This document shows, in pieces, positions 1 through 11,240 of a DNA stretch of 64,000 nucleotides (its first letter is position 1; each line of letters opens with the position of its first letter). The notes beneath the pieces were generated by a model that was given only the letters and a program-made list of their open reading frames with translations, was not told the DNA's origin and made no database searches. The translations under genes and the position numbers were made by a program. Source of the stretch: Blasia pusilla (Eukaryota; Marchantiophyta; Marchantiopsida; Blasiales); contig CM114274.1 in assembly GCA_050084515.1 (NCBI GenBank), forward strand, positions 35,836,001 to 35,900,000, written 5' to 3'.

Positions 1-15
1 AATTTCCTTGTTCAC

Positions 16-475
16 TTGACTCATCTTGTCGATGAGCTACAGAGTTTCAGTTCTCAAGAGTCGACACCTGCCATCGACAAATTGACCGTGCTGGGACAAA
101 AACTCCTTCGAAACGGGCACGCCCCCTGGACGGTGCATGGGATGGATGAGGAGGTGGCGGTGGACCTCCTCATTACGGATTTTCCTTTTGGGTTTCGCTT
201 CTGGGACAAAAATCTGTCTAACTGTCCCAGTTTGGAATGTCCCGCTTTCATACGACGAGATTGCGTTGTTGTTTTCTTTTTCCAACGTGTACTTGAGTGA
301 TAGGGGTTGTTTCTTGGTCCTCACTAGAGGGAGCAAAGACGAGCTCTTCAACCTTCAGTGCGTGAAGAGGTCGCTGAAGTGGAGGACAGCGCAATCATGG
401 ATAATTAAAAATGAGTATCCACTCCAATCGGTGACGAGTCAAGTCCGAGTAAGTCCTCTTATTAAACAAATTTAG
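16..475 (+). pseudogene. Permuted DNA methyltransferase-like fragment, motif IV part
   Basis: The first frame carries VDLLITDFPFGFRFWDKN. This resembles motif IV (DPPY/DPPF) of N4-cytosine or N6-adenine DNA methyltransferases, with the first Pro changed to Phe. Near position 215-245 the similarity moves to another frame, where LSYDEIALLFSFSNVYLSD and RGCFLVLTRGSKDEL follow. That is the helix-strand pattern expected after motif IV in these enzymes. At least one frameshift therefore separates the halves. GTAAGT at 449-454 could be a splice donor, and the likely motif I half lies at 1146. Having the catalytic motif before the SAM-binding motif fits a permuted (beta-type) arrangement. I read this as a decayed gene or element fragment. 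The left end may continue outside the window. The family call is an inference from motifs only. Confidence 0.5.
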
Positions 476-488
476 TTTAATAGAAATT

Positions 489-892
489 CAACCCGTCGGG
501 CTCCGACGGGTTGTATCTGTGCATGCAACCCATCGGAATCCGACGGGTTGTAAGTAGCATTGCTTTTCCCCGTGTTTCTAGATTGATGCAATCCGTCTGA
601 AAGTGATAGGTTGCTCTTATATTAGGAACTTCTCAACTTTGAGCAATTATATTCAGTTGTAAGCCAACCATCACACTCGAAACGGTGGAAGTTCTGTCCA
701 CCAAGATGAGCAACGCGTCGGCTTCCGACCGGTTGCTCATGGCCAAAAAGGGGCTTAGAGTTGTAAGAAAACCCGTCGGACTCCGACAGGTTGTTGTTCT
801 GTCACACCTATAGGCCAAGTTCGGACGAGCTGGTAATCAGTATGGGCTAGCATGACGGGTTGAAAAGAAACCCGTCGGATCCCAACGGTTTG
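489..892. repeat. Cluster 1 of 25-bp near-palindromes
   Basis: Six copies of a 25-bp near-palindrome lie at 489-513, 526-550, 589-613, 711-735, 769-793 and 868-892. The consensus is an 11-nt arm CAACCCGTCGG, a 3-nt centre, then the inverted arm CCGACGGGTTG. The first copy is perfect and the second has one arm change; the others are degenerate. A half copy is visible at 848-862. The cluster lies between the two methyltransferase fragments. Confidence 0.85.
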
Positions 893-1145
893 CACATTGT
901 GTCAGTTTATGGAGACTAGACCAGCGGTCTACTAGCTTTTTCTTTTTGCTGACATTAATTTTTACCTGCTTGTTTACAGATGGACCACTCATTTGTCTAC
1001 TGCTTTGTAAGGCCCGAGCATAACTTGCAGGTGTTCTAGATCCCCGATCTAGTGGATCCATGCTCCGATGTATACAGCTTAGATAATCTCTACCATTCCC
1101 CCTCCCCCTCTCGGGGAATTTACATGAAGGGAAAAGTTACCTACC

Positions 1146-1910
1146 TTGATGCACACGCTCATCGAGCTCTGTTCAAGGCCGGGTGAATTGGTCTTTCACT
1201 TAGTGGGCCTATCAGGGGAGAGTATCAGAGGTGCCTACCACAATGGCATGAACATTCTCTACCTTGAGGGAAGGCCAGAACTTTTTGACCTTTGCAAAGA
1301 GCCAAAGGTGGATTACGGGAGGCTAGTGGAAGTATACAACTCTCCTCCAAAGCCAATAGCTCCGATTCCAAAACCAGCATCGATAGTGACACCATCGTCA
1401 CTTCCTACTATTTCAAAAATGGGAGGGCAAAGCCGAGAGTAATTATGAAAGAGCTATCGGACAATGACGAGTGAGTTCAAAGATTTATTGGACCTAGCTT
1501 GATTGAAGCGTTTTGGAGTAGGGATTTAGTGCTTTCCAAGGACGGAGCACATATTGATACTGGATGGGTGTCACCTTGCAGAGCATACAAGATTTACTGC
1601 AGAGGAAGGCGTTGGGACTCAAATCATGTTACATGGGACCAGGGTTCGGGGAGTTTTTCCGTGGGACCATTGTACGGAAATTCGGTTTATGAACGGTTTT
1701 GATCTGAAATACGTCCTCCAACCAACCGGGCAAGGCTTTAAAATACAAAATCAAATTCTCAATTTCCCTTTAACATTTTTGATTTGGTGGTCCTTACGTA
1801 AATCTCGGATCATTGCATGGGACCATTATGGTGTACCGGAGGGCCAAGGAGAATTTCCCAACATTGAAGAGCCATGTATCCCAAGACATTCCTTTTGTAC
1901 AAGAACCTAG
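1146..1910 (+). pseudogene. Permuted DNA methyltransferase-like fragment, motif I part
   Basis: The first frame (1146-1442) reads LIELCSRPGELVFHLVGLSG, then ESIRGAYHNGMNILYLEGRP. This matches the layout of methyltransferase motif I (normally PGD-V-D-F-G-G-S-G) plus the acidic end of the next strand (YLEGRP, motif II-like). Key residues have decayed: the Asp of DxFxGxG is His, and one Gly is Leu. From 1499 to 1910, overlapping frames carry further coding-like sequence (for example LAEHTRFTAEEGVGTQ), so more frameshifts are likely. It is on the same strand as the motif IV fragment at 16-475 and is probably the C-terminal half of the same gene. The function is inferred from motif order only. Confidence 0.45.
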
Positions 1911-2105
1911 GAGAGTTATGAGTAAATTTGTAGATGACGAGGCTAAAGAAATCATAGACTAGATCAAATGTACATTTCAGAGCTTCCCTCGGATGTAATA
2001 AAGGACACAAAGTTTTTGAACCATGGTGGTTTTTGTAAACTTCTGCTGAAATGTTTTTGTTCTTGTCGATTGTGTTGGTCTATCTACTCGAGGCTGTTTA
2101 TTTTG

Positions 2106-2506
2106 CAACCCGTCAGATTCCGACGGGTTGCAACTTATCACAATATTTTAAACCCCTTGCAGGCAACTTGTCGGATTCCGACATGTTGGCTTGAGTGATC
2201 CCACTCTTTTCTTGTTAGTCCAACTTTTCAGGCATTTTGGCAGGCTTCTTCACTTTTGCCTCATTCCCCCATTGTCGTCATACCATTCTTCTCTAACACG
2301 GTATTTCAGAGACGTGTTGGATTCCTTCTACCTGTAGGCTTCTCATGTCAGATTCCCAACCAGTCGGATTCTCATGGGTTGTAGGGTGGAATGGAATCAC
2401 TTCTCAAGATCCTTCTTTTATTGTGGTATGCTTGCTTGCAAGGGGTGCAACCCATGAGATTCCGACGAGTTGGAAGGGGTGCAACCTGTCAGATTCCGAC
2501 ATTTAG
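2106..2506. repeat. Cluster 2 of 25-bp near-palindromes
   Basis: Five more copies of the CAACCCGTCGG-nnn-CCGACGGGTTG unit lie at 2106-2130, 2164-2188, 2357-2381, 2448-2472 and 2482-2506. The 2106 copy differs from a perfect palindrome at one arm position; the others are more diverged. This cluster follows the methyltransferase motif I fragment, so the two clusters bracket it. Confidence 0.85.
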
Positions 2507-3249
2507 GGTATGAATGAAAGGACATGGCTGCATCAGTTTCTCTTTACTCATGATAGCTATCAACCTTTTGGTTCAATTGTCCTCTCAGTCTCATCACATT
2601 TTCTTCTTGATGCATACATTTCTCACTGGTTGAGAGAATGGTGAAACCAAGTTGTCAAACACGTAGCACTCCATGATATACTTTATGCATCCATTCATGA
2701 GCCGACATCATCCAATGCTATCATGAAAGTCTTTGGCTACCATCAGTGATGAGTGATTTGTTCTGTTGTGGAAAACCCCCTCATGGATGAGTATTGATCG
2801 GATGGGATATTTAATGCAAGAAGAGTCAACAATCCATAACGTTAACCACATCTCCAGAGAAGTTAAACCTTGAAGGGCACAGGAGTCTATTGAGACCATA
2901 GTTAGAGTCTTTATTTAAAACTTTCATTGAGATGAAATTGCTACTTTGGGTCAAATTATCTACCGATGGTCATCCGATAATAATACCCCTCAGCCTGACT
3001 TACTGTAGAGTTGGCTTAGACAGGCAATGTGAAGAAAATTGTGCTCACATGGAGAGTGATGTAAGGATGTTTGTAGTGGTCTTATGATGTCTACTTGTTC
3101 TTGCAATCCTGGAAAAAGAAGGTTACTTTAGGCCCGAATGTGGTCCACTTGCTACTCTCTTCTAAAGATTTCATGAATTTGAAAGCAAACAAAATTTTCA
3201 AAAATATCAAAAAGTTTTGAAGAGAGGAGGCGGATTCTGCCCTTTTTTT
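2507..3249. other. Unannotated spacer
   Basis: I see no recognisable coding or RNA feature here. The stretch ends in a CT-rich run next to the broken end of retrotransposon copy A. Confidence 0.5.
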
Positions 3250-3729
3250 TTAAGAGAGACTCTCCTCTCTTCCTCTATTCCTCTCTTCTCTCTTCCTCTC
3301 TCCTGCTAGAATACCAGCCCCCAAGTACTGCTGCACTCGCACTCCTGCCTGCAAAACAACAGCTAACCTGATGCTAATCCCTCCAAAGAGATATAACACT
3401 CGAATACCCTCCTTTAGGATACACCATACAATCGGTGTGGTATCCAAGTGTGTCATCGTAGCACTCCCTGCTACCTCGGGTTTCTTAGACCCGTCATGCT
3501 CTGCTGCAAACGCCTCGCTCCACGCGGTATGCACGTGCTCATCTGCCAATCGTCGAAGCTCCTCAGTCGAGCCCCACAACGGCACCTCTCCTCCACGGAA
3601 TGATGCGGTTACCATAACACTCCTCTCCATAGAAATGTCAGGAACGAGAGTATCCTCTGCATGGACATGTCCCTCAATCAAATCACTAGGCCAAGTGATG
3701 GCAGTGGTAAATGTTGCTAAGGTCGCCAC
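3250..3729 (-). pseudogene. 5' part of retrotransposon C5 cytosine methyltransferase (copy A)
   Basis: The protein closely parallels the copy B segment at 54872-55282, sharing TTAITWPSDLIEGHVH and SFRGGEVPLWGS. It ends in GIRVLYLFGGISIRLAVVLQ, which has the shape of C5-methyltransferase motif I (RVLDLFxGIxTGL), the SAM-binding loop. After motif I the match stops and low-complexity GERKREERNRG follows, so the element is broken before the catalytic Pro-Cys motif IV. The roughly 120 residues upstream of motif I resemble nothing I know and may be a linker between protease and methyltransferase. Confidence 0.7.
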
Positions 3730-3842
3730 CTCTCATGGCCGTCGCTCGATCACTGCACCTATGAATCGAACGGGTAATGAGCTATGGCGTCCATCACCTG
3801 ACTGCCATCCTGATTTGTAGTACGTTGACTCCTCCCAGTAAT

Positions 3843-4391
3843 CTAGGAAAACCCCATCTGGTATAACACTGCTCCACCAACCAAGACGTCGCAGGACTCT
3901 GCATCAGTCACTATCGCCTTGGCTCGCACCACGGACTCATCTATAGGATATCGTGGGCAAATTCTCACCACAACCTCCTGTCGGGTGATATATTGTGTGG
4001 TACTTGCTCCATCCAAGGATGTCTGTATCCAGAATGGACAACGCTCCACATCGGCTCTCGTCAAGCCCAATCCTCTGAATGACGCTTTCTCCAACATCAG
4101 GGGTTGCGCTTCTGAATCCAACAAGAAGCACTGCAGACTATAAGCTCTACCTCCAGGACTCACCAACTGGAAGATCTCTCCTCGGTTATCCAGCAACACA
4201 ACAACAAGAGAAGCTATGGCAAGCTCTATCACGGGTCTAGCAGGCATCTTTGCCATCCTAGCAGCCGCAGCCTGCCATGAATATGACATGGACGGCCCAA
4301 GCATCCGCTCCAAGGGCAAGTCCATCACCTGCTCTACAATCGTCTTTGAACGTGATGACGGAAGCAAAAAATAAAGGAGTGCGATACACAA
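3843..4391 (-). pseudogene. Retroviral-type aspartic protease region (copy A)
   Basis: LLDSEAQPLMLEKASFRGLG fits the catalytic loop of retrotransposon proteases (D-[ST]-G-A), with the Gly changed to Glu. CDVLVGGAVLYQMGF about 75 residues later fits the second hydrophobic-Gly signature (normally vLLGmdwl). Copy B has the same segment at 55363-55653. The loop Gly is lost in both copies (Glu here, Arg there). The protease lies directly upstream of the methyltransferase segment in the element's own direction. Confidence 0.65.
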
Positions 4392-4749
4392 CGGTGGCCG
4401 CCCCCAACAACGTGCTCAACACATGCCCCTCATGAGCATCAACAATAGTAGTCATCGCACTCGCTTCTCCCATCGCCCTCCATGCCTGCACACCAACAAT
4501 ATCACCAACTCTCCAGGAACTTTGATGAGGACCCATCGATGGGGTCCTCATGGCTTCGGACAACGTGAAATACTGATGAAGCCTAGTATGTTTTCTGGCT
4601 TCCCCTCGCTGTTGATCCAACTCTGCGGTTGCTCCACGCGTCACAACTACGGAGGCCTCCATATGGGCAACCCCACACATCCAACCAGGATCCTCCATAT
4701 CTGGCTGCTCCATATGATGTTGATGCCACGGATCCAGCATCGGGTAACC

Positions 4750-5520
4750 TCAATGCCATAGCGGCAATCTGCTCCTGTAGCTGTTGTATCTGTGCAGCCA
4801 TCCCAGCCTCACGTCTGGCGTCTCCCTAGGCGCATCTAGGTGGTGGTACTCTACCTCCTCCACGGGCAGCTCCACCACCATGTCGGCAACTCCGGCTCCT
4901 CGTCCCCCAACGGGACCACATGGTGCACAATCTCTCGGCCCACCCGGATCGGCTACTCGCTCATGTGCCCTCTCTGGCCCTCGGTCCGGATGTAACTCAA
5001 GATATAAACTGAAACACCTAGCGCGTGTATGACCATACCTCTGACAATAGTCACACTGATAACCTCCTGGTGTATCACCATCTCCTTCTCCATGCGTTGA
5101 GGCACAATTCCATGACCCTGACGAGTGCAATTGCGCTGATGATCGGCTCCACCACATGACCAACAAGTAATAGTAGGTGGTTGTTGCGGAGCCGCATATG
5201 AAGGCGGAGGTCTTTGTGGCACAGCCTCCCGGTACCCTCCCTGAGCTCGTGGTGCCAGTCAACCTATCTCGGAGTCCACGTTGTTGCACACGTGGTGCAG
5301 CCAATCGTGACTGCTCTCGCCCAGAACCCATGGTGGCTACGCTCTCCTCCGCCATGTTGCGCTGAAAGTTATCGATAGTCCTAAAAACATCTCTCAACGT
5401 AGGGGAGGTGTTCATAAGAAGCACCCCCTCTTGCACCCGTGTCCGCAGGGTCTGGTCCAGCATCACGTACCATGACTGGATAGTCTGAGCCTCCATCAAC
5501 CCCGGAGTGACGTTGATCAA
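4750..5520 (-). pseudogene. Gag C-terminal region with zinc knuckles (copy A)
   Basis: Two cysteine-rich knuckles can be seen in overlapping minus-strand frames: CWSCGGADHQRNC (C-x2-C-x4-H-x3-C, slightly irregular) and CDYCQRYGHTRARC (regular C-x2-C-x4-H-x4-C). They lie in different frames, so a frameshift has occurred. The N-terminal part (GLMEAQTIQSWYVMLDQTLR) is the end of the gag capsid domain. A Gln-rich helix (QLQEQIAAMALRLPD) follows the knuckles. Zinc knuckles bind the element RNA during packaging in this class. Confidence 0.65.
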
Positions 5521-5529
5521 CCAACGCCA

Positions 5530-6306
5530 GCGAGTGTAAGCCTCAGATAAACTCTCACCGGGCGCCTCTGGAAGTCGTGGATGCTCCGCAACTTCTCCAT
5601 CTGTACCCCTTGGTAGTTGGCCCTCAACTCTGCGAAGAACTCAACCACGGGGTTGAACCTGGGATGAACCCGACTAGATGGTGCAACTGCTCTAGTGCGA
5701 GTGATCCCTCCTTAAACATTAGTAGTGGAAGAGGAAGTAGCCTCTCCTGACTTCTCCTCCTCATATGGGAACGGCTCCGTCCATGACACATAGTGTGGGT
5801 CATAGTAGAGTCGCCATGCCTGGATCTCCTGGGCATATCTGTGGGAGAACTCATGGTAATTGTCCATGGGCGCCCCCTCTAAATGCTAGAACATACCGTT
5901 CCATGCTGCAAACGAGTTGAACTCTTTAGAGTTCCTGGCCCGCTGGGAGTCGCACCAACTCCTAAACTCTACTATGAAATTGTGCAACTCAATCGTGCCT
6001 ATTGCACCTGAAAACCTACGCGGTCCTCTACCCCGGTCGTCCATCTCGTACGCCCAACTAGTAGGACCACTCACAATGTGTGGCAATGTGCACACAAACT
6101 CCTCTCCATCCTCCATCTCGTCTGACAATGACATAGAAGGAGGTCGAGGTGGTCCCTCACGTGGAGACCCTCGGAACCTCGCACCACTCCGCGTAAAACC
6201 TCTAGAGCTAGTCTCGGGTTCACCACCTCGTCTCTCAAAGTCCCGAACGGACGCCGTGATGACCCTCGTGCCCTTCTCACCCGATCACTCTCAACCTCAC
6301 GAGTAA
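5530..6306 (-). pseudogene. Gag N-terminal and capsid region (copy A)
   Basis: Minus-strand frames read SWAYEMDDRGRGPRRFSGAI, then FIVEFRSWCDSQRARNSKEF, and match copy B gag (57420-57859) in the same order. The capsid part (retrotrans_gag-like) is split over several frames. Copy similarity continues to about 6350 and then fades, so the gag start is near 6300. Gag forms the particle in intact relatives; this copy cannot. Confidence 0.6.
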
Positions 6307-6349
6307 TCCCTCAATCACTCATCCCAAACATGCGGCACTCGATCTACAC

Positions 6350-7440
6350 TCTTCCTCCCCAAGATGTGAAACGTGTGGCAACACGCGGCGTGGTGCGGCA
6401 AATCGACCAGGCTATCATCTCATTGAGAACCTATCCTCAAGTCCAGACATCCCACACAGGTCTATGTCCCCTAAACCACATATATGAATGATGCTCTTAG
6501 CATCCACACAACCCAATATCCCCAAATAAACTACCAAAATCCCAGAATCCCTCACACGTGCAGGGTAAACAACCATAATGGATAACTTGAACACATGTCG
6601 ATATTGCTCCTTAGCAACTGCAAATCTCGACCCCAACTCTATCGTGAAGAAAACTCCTCCAATCATCAAGTCATACTCCTCTCGTACTGACATTGCTCAA
6701 CCTCCTTGATGTGAGGTGCAGGACGAGCGGTCCGGTGCGGCACTGGCGGCATAAAACGGCTATAAATAGCATGGCACTCGCGAATGGGGTGCGGCACTCG
6801 GCGGCATACCCTCCTCAATCAGCAATTCACACACTCGGCTCCTTAGTGAAGGAGCGGTTCCGCAATCGAGAAGGTGCGGTGCGTGCGGCCACGGGCGGCA
6901 CGGTGTAGCAATCGGTGGCGCGTTGCGACACGGCACAGTACTCGATCGTCGTTGAGCGGCTACCAATCACAACATAGCAGCATGAAATCAAAACTCAAAC
7001 ACCATAACTCGAGGTCATCTGCCATCATTAGTTGATGACAAAACTACGATAACGGTGGCAGCCAAAACAAAGTATGTGGTGGCGACACAAGTGAGAGAAT
7101 CAATGAACGTCGTGGAAGACCCTCCACTCCGTAATGGCGGAAATGGCAACCAAAGGGTGGACAACGGACGGTGGACCATTGATGATGATGGTTGACCATC
7201 CACGATGACGGTTGATAGTTGACGATGACGGTTGACTGTCGATGGCGGACCATTGACTATGACTATGACAGCGACGGCCACCGCCAGCGTGGCGGTTGGT
7301 TTAGGGTTTGAACAATTTAACCCTAAAATTGCCTAGCAATGGAAGTTTTTCAAGATTGACCATAACTTTCTGCTCACAACTCTAAATTGTGCATTGTTTG
7401 TTGGACAACGTGCATAGCTTCATGATCTAGGGTTTGTAAA
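6350..7440. other. Leader/unassigned stretch of copy A
   Basis: No gene is seen between gag and the LTR-like block. GC-rich low-complexity segments (CGGTGCGGCA-like) run through 6370-6960. A short degenerate minisatellite lies at 7170-7275. The expected LTR end and primer-binding site were not found, so the 5' end of this copy is probably rearranged. Confidence 0.5.
7170..7275. repeat. GATGACGGTTGAC-type minisatellite
   Basis: GATGATGGTTGACCATC, GATGACGGTTGATAGTT, GATGACGGTTGACTGTC and related words follow one another. The unit is about 18-20 bp and is degenerate. Confidence 0.7.
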
Positions 7441-8227
7441 AATATTTAACCCTAAAATTGTCAATGTCTCTTATGTCAAACCAAACCGAGAATATTAAAG
7501 ATACAAATCCATGGTGCTCTCAAGAGAGGCAAACCCGCCCCATACTCAATCCCTATCAAAAATTAGGGTCTTCCACACAAAAATTCAAATGCAAAGAAAA
7601 AAGGGACCATTGCTCTCGTGAGCACTCCCATGCCAAATGGGGAGGTTCAACAAAAACAAGAGTGAAATGAAGCTCTCTCATTCTCTCATTCTCTCATTCT
7701 CTCTTTGTAAAGTGAGATCGAATCTCTCTCTACACCAACTCACACCATAGCTCTCAAAGGTGTGCACTCTCTCTTATGTCAAACCAAACCCATTCTCCTA
7801 ATGAGAGGCTTGGGTTACACTCACAAAGAAAGGGACCATAGCTCCGCCGCCTTATGCCAAGAGGTTCAACAAAGAGAAAATGAGCTCTCAAGCTCTCTCT
7901 TTTGTAGGTATATCCCCTTCCCTCTCCCAAGCCCTCTCAACGGTAACCTATGCTCACATGTCACCTCCTTGGCTCTTAACCTGTTGTAGCGGACCAAGGG
8001 TCACATCCCAAAATAGAAAGTAAACTGATCCCCAACATGGAAACTTACCCGAAATAGTAAGTTTCTCTATATGGCTCCAAATGAGCCGAAACGAAGGGGA
8101 AACTTGCTCTCTTAAGTTTCCCGGGGCCTCAACAGGTCATCCACAACCTCTTGGGCCTGTCCTCCACTACTCATGTAGACACTCTGCTAGATCCCACCGA
8201 TCTATCCTAACAGTCGTGACACGACAA
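7440..8227 (-). repeat. LTR-like block of copy A with internal duplication
   Basis: Read on the minus strand from about 8222, this block parallels the solo LTR at 27749-28391: TGTCACG start, GATAGATCGG, GATGACCTGTTGAGGCC, and GTTGAACCTCTTGGCAT. It holds two diverged copies of one segment, about 7770-7910 and 7460-7680, each with TCTCTTATGTCAAACCAAAC and GAGGTTCAACAAA. The solo LTR has only one such segment. At the outer end, TGTCGTG at 8227 would pair with the CACGACA end of the solo LTR, so the exact start is 8222 or 8227. Confidence 0.65.
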
Positions 8228-11200
8228 ATGAGCCGCCTCATTGATCAGAGAAGAGCGTGGGCTAACTCCTTTAGAGAACTAAAGAAGCAGCCACCGGCAA
8301 CTGGTACAGCCGTAGAACGCCTATCACATTCTATTTGCTTTTCATGCATTCCAAATTGCTCTTTCCTGCTTCCCAACATCCACATGACATTCTGTTTTCA
8401 TGTTCAGGTATTCAAAAAGTAGTAATGACATTTTGTGGCATCCAATTCAATGAGATTAATTTGACAAGGCAGCAAGCTGCTGCCCACTATGCCATATTGA
8501 CAGGCGGAATAAAGCCTGACCAATTCCATGAGCTACGTCTTATCATGAAACTCCCGCTTGATATGCTTGTAGACTTATCGTGTGCTAAAGCCACATAACC
8601 TCTAAACCGATTGAGAGATGCACAACAAGACGGTACCATATCCAGCTCTGCTGATCCTGAACAACATAGTTCTGGTGTTGCTGAAAACCTCCGTGCCACT
8701 ACATTGTTCAACGATAACATGTCTCTGGGTAGCACTTCGTTGATACACTTACCAAACAATAACATTGGCTATCAGGGATCAGCCTTACTTGATTCCCCTA
8801 ACAAAAGAAAGTGCACCTAGTCAGCCAAACTACGGCAATAGTCACGTTAACTTTCACATTTGAGTTGTCTGACCTTTGAGTTTTCTTATTTGTAATTTCA
8901 TTTTACATTATAATTACATTGCATGCCACTTTCTTTTCTCTTATTTCACTTACCTCCTATCTGACATCATGAATTTACTCATCACCCTATTCATTTAATA
9001 TGATCGTTCATTGTGTTTTTTTCCAAGGCTGCCTATCTGTTACTTCACTTCGAGCATGGTTGCACGAGCCTGCTTGTTACCTAGTAGAAAATATTTACAA
9101 GGCATTAATGTAGCAATTTTGACAATAACTTGTTCTAAAAATGGTGTTGCTCAACTATGTATGTTAGTATACTTAGCATCTGAGCATTTTGGATTAGGAA
9201 ATCAATCAGATGTTGGGTCCATCGACTCTTACACACTGAGATTACATGCTCACAAACTCTACTTGGACATCAATTAACGATCTCCATTTTTGCTAACCTT
9301 TTTATCCTACACTGGTTTTTGATATATACCAGTCCTTTTGCCTTCAAATATATATATACAAGTGCCCATCGTTTTACCTTTTCTACTATTCCAGTGCTAT
9401 TCTTCTCTAATGCTCTATTATTACACATCTACATATACGCTTGCCTACCACTTATAGTTATTTCATCATTTTACAAAGTAGTTCACAGTTGGGTATTTTC
9501 TTGATACTTCTAGTCCACATGTGAATTCTAACCACTCAGTTGTTCGCAATTGTGTTCTCTACTATTCAAAAAAGAAGCAGCTCGCATCCACTGCTAGCAA
9601 CTACCGTACACCGTCAGAGAAACTTGTACTCTCTCCTACTTCTCAGAACAGGCGGCTATTCACTACCACACACAAGGCATCACCGATTATGCAGGTTGCA
9701 ACAAGCTCGTCAACCTTGGTTCCAATATGTGTGTTCAATGCTCTAGTCGAGAACATAGAAAAATTGAAGCAATTTGAAAAACCGAGTTGCGCAACAAGAA
9801 TTTTCAACAAGTGTTGCAGTGTGTTGCAACTGATCAGGCAGAAAACATTGCGACAATTATTACTCTTTCAGAACTGACTGAATGATATAGCAGCTAAGTT
9901 GCAACTACTTTCAAGTTACAGCTGCAATGTATACCCTAAAGATGACATAGTGCGTGCTCACATTTCTCAGGTGGAAGTATTAGCACGTCTCAACTAGTTA
10001 GTTCATTACACTACATAAAACATTTTGTAACTTTTCAGCAGGTTCTAGTTGTATTCATGTTCTGAGTAATTTTCAGTTATGCTCAGAAGTATCTGTAAGG
10101 CATATGCAACCTTTTGTTTAAGATATGAACACATCATCGATTGTACTTTCCGGTCTTGCTGAAAAACCAGAGTTGCATGCCTTACTGAGTTACTTTGTCG
10201 ACCACCTGAATTCAACTAATTTTCAGTTGAGTGACTCTATTCCTACATTTACAATGTATGCTTGCAATCAAATGCAACAAAGAATTATTCTCATACGAAT
10301 ATTTTTGCAAGGATATGCCATTGTAAGTTTTACAATGGCATATCCTTGCAGCAGTAGCAATTTCATCGTGGCATCCACCTTACGCTCATGTTTACACTCT
10401 TTTTCTCCACACACCTAATCCTAGTTTACAACCATGTGAATCGCTTTGCTGCGCATTTATTCACAGTTGGTTATTTTAACTATGTCTATCATAATTTTCT
10501 TCATTTAGCCGTTCATTCAGCGATCTACTAGGCTGAACAATGTTGAGTATAACATCTGCCACACTCAACCACTTAATCATTACGCTTCTCTACACAACAA
10601 TTTGCTTATAATTAATCCCACATAGTCGATAATAATTGGCAAGTTTTCTCAACTAACCTACTCTCCCGTTTACTATTCAGCAAACATGAACTACTAGTGA
10701 TTGCTCATTATCCACTCATCTTTGAACATATATTCTTACCGCAAGTTGTAACATTACCCAAACACTGAATCGTCCACTCCGAACTGTTTCAACAATGTAT
10801 TTACACAGCGACCGACTCATTCACCTATTGTTTTGTTACGCATTTACGCAATTGCCACTTTCTTATACTTTATCCAACATTTCTTTACTTCTTGGCGATT
10901 AACTTATCGGCAATTGCACCCACTCGAGTACTTCACATTGCAAAAAGTTATTAAACGACACAGGGCCGCAATTTTGTTCAATCATTTATCTTCACGGTGA
11001 GCTAACGCGCTTCATAATATGATTTGAAATGCTTAATAATATGATTTGAAACGAGAAAAACCTAATGTAGGATTTTTAGAATCAATTAAATATCCCTAAA
11101 CAAGATGAATGGAATATTTTCCTTAAGTAAGAAGGAAATAAAATCTCCTCTCAAGAAATAAAAGCAATTCTTTCTCTTCAATTAGCTCTAGAGAATTGCG

Positions 11201-11240
11201 TGGCCTAACGAACTGCAAAGAACACAAAAGCATTAGTGTT
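8228..11240. other. AT-rich intergenic stretch, no gene recognised
   Basis: Small open frames occur (for example 8335-8598 and 8611-8820 on +), but none has a domain I recognise. A near-perfect hairpin lies at 10306-10350. Simple TA repeats occur near 9345-9360. Confidence 0.5.
10306..10350. repeat. Perfect 21-bp hairpin with 3-nt loop
   Basis: The left arm (10306-10326, starting TGCAAGGATATGCC) is the exact reverse complement of the right arm (10330-10350). The loop is GTT. The loop looks too short for a normal microRNA precursor. Confidence 0.9.

Larger units (their letters stand above)
3250..8227 (-). mobile_element. LTR retrotransposon copy A, gag-PR-DNMT, truncated in DNMT
   Basis: Reading on the minus strand, the order is an LTR-like leader (8227 to about 7440), gag (about 6300-5390), zinc knuckles (about 5220-4950), aspartic protease (about 4190-3843) and the start of a cytosine methyltransferase domain (3729-3300). 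The element stops there: no methyltransferase catalytic motif, RT or integrase follows. Each segment has an easily recognised counterpart in the same order in copy B (49954-57970). Frames shift several times, so this copy is dead. The LTR-like sequence near 8222 (TGTCACGAC, then a shared GATAGATCGG stretch) matches the solo LTR at 27749. Confidence 0.85.

Noticed and set aside
489-2506. CRISPR-like array of palindromic repeats
   Set aside because: Spacing between units is irregular, the units are degenerate, no cas genes are present and the DNA is plant nuclear.
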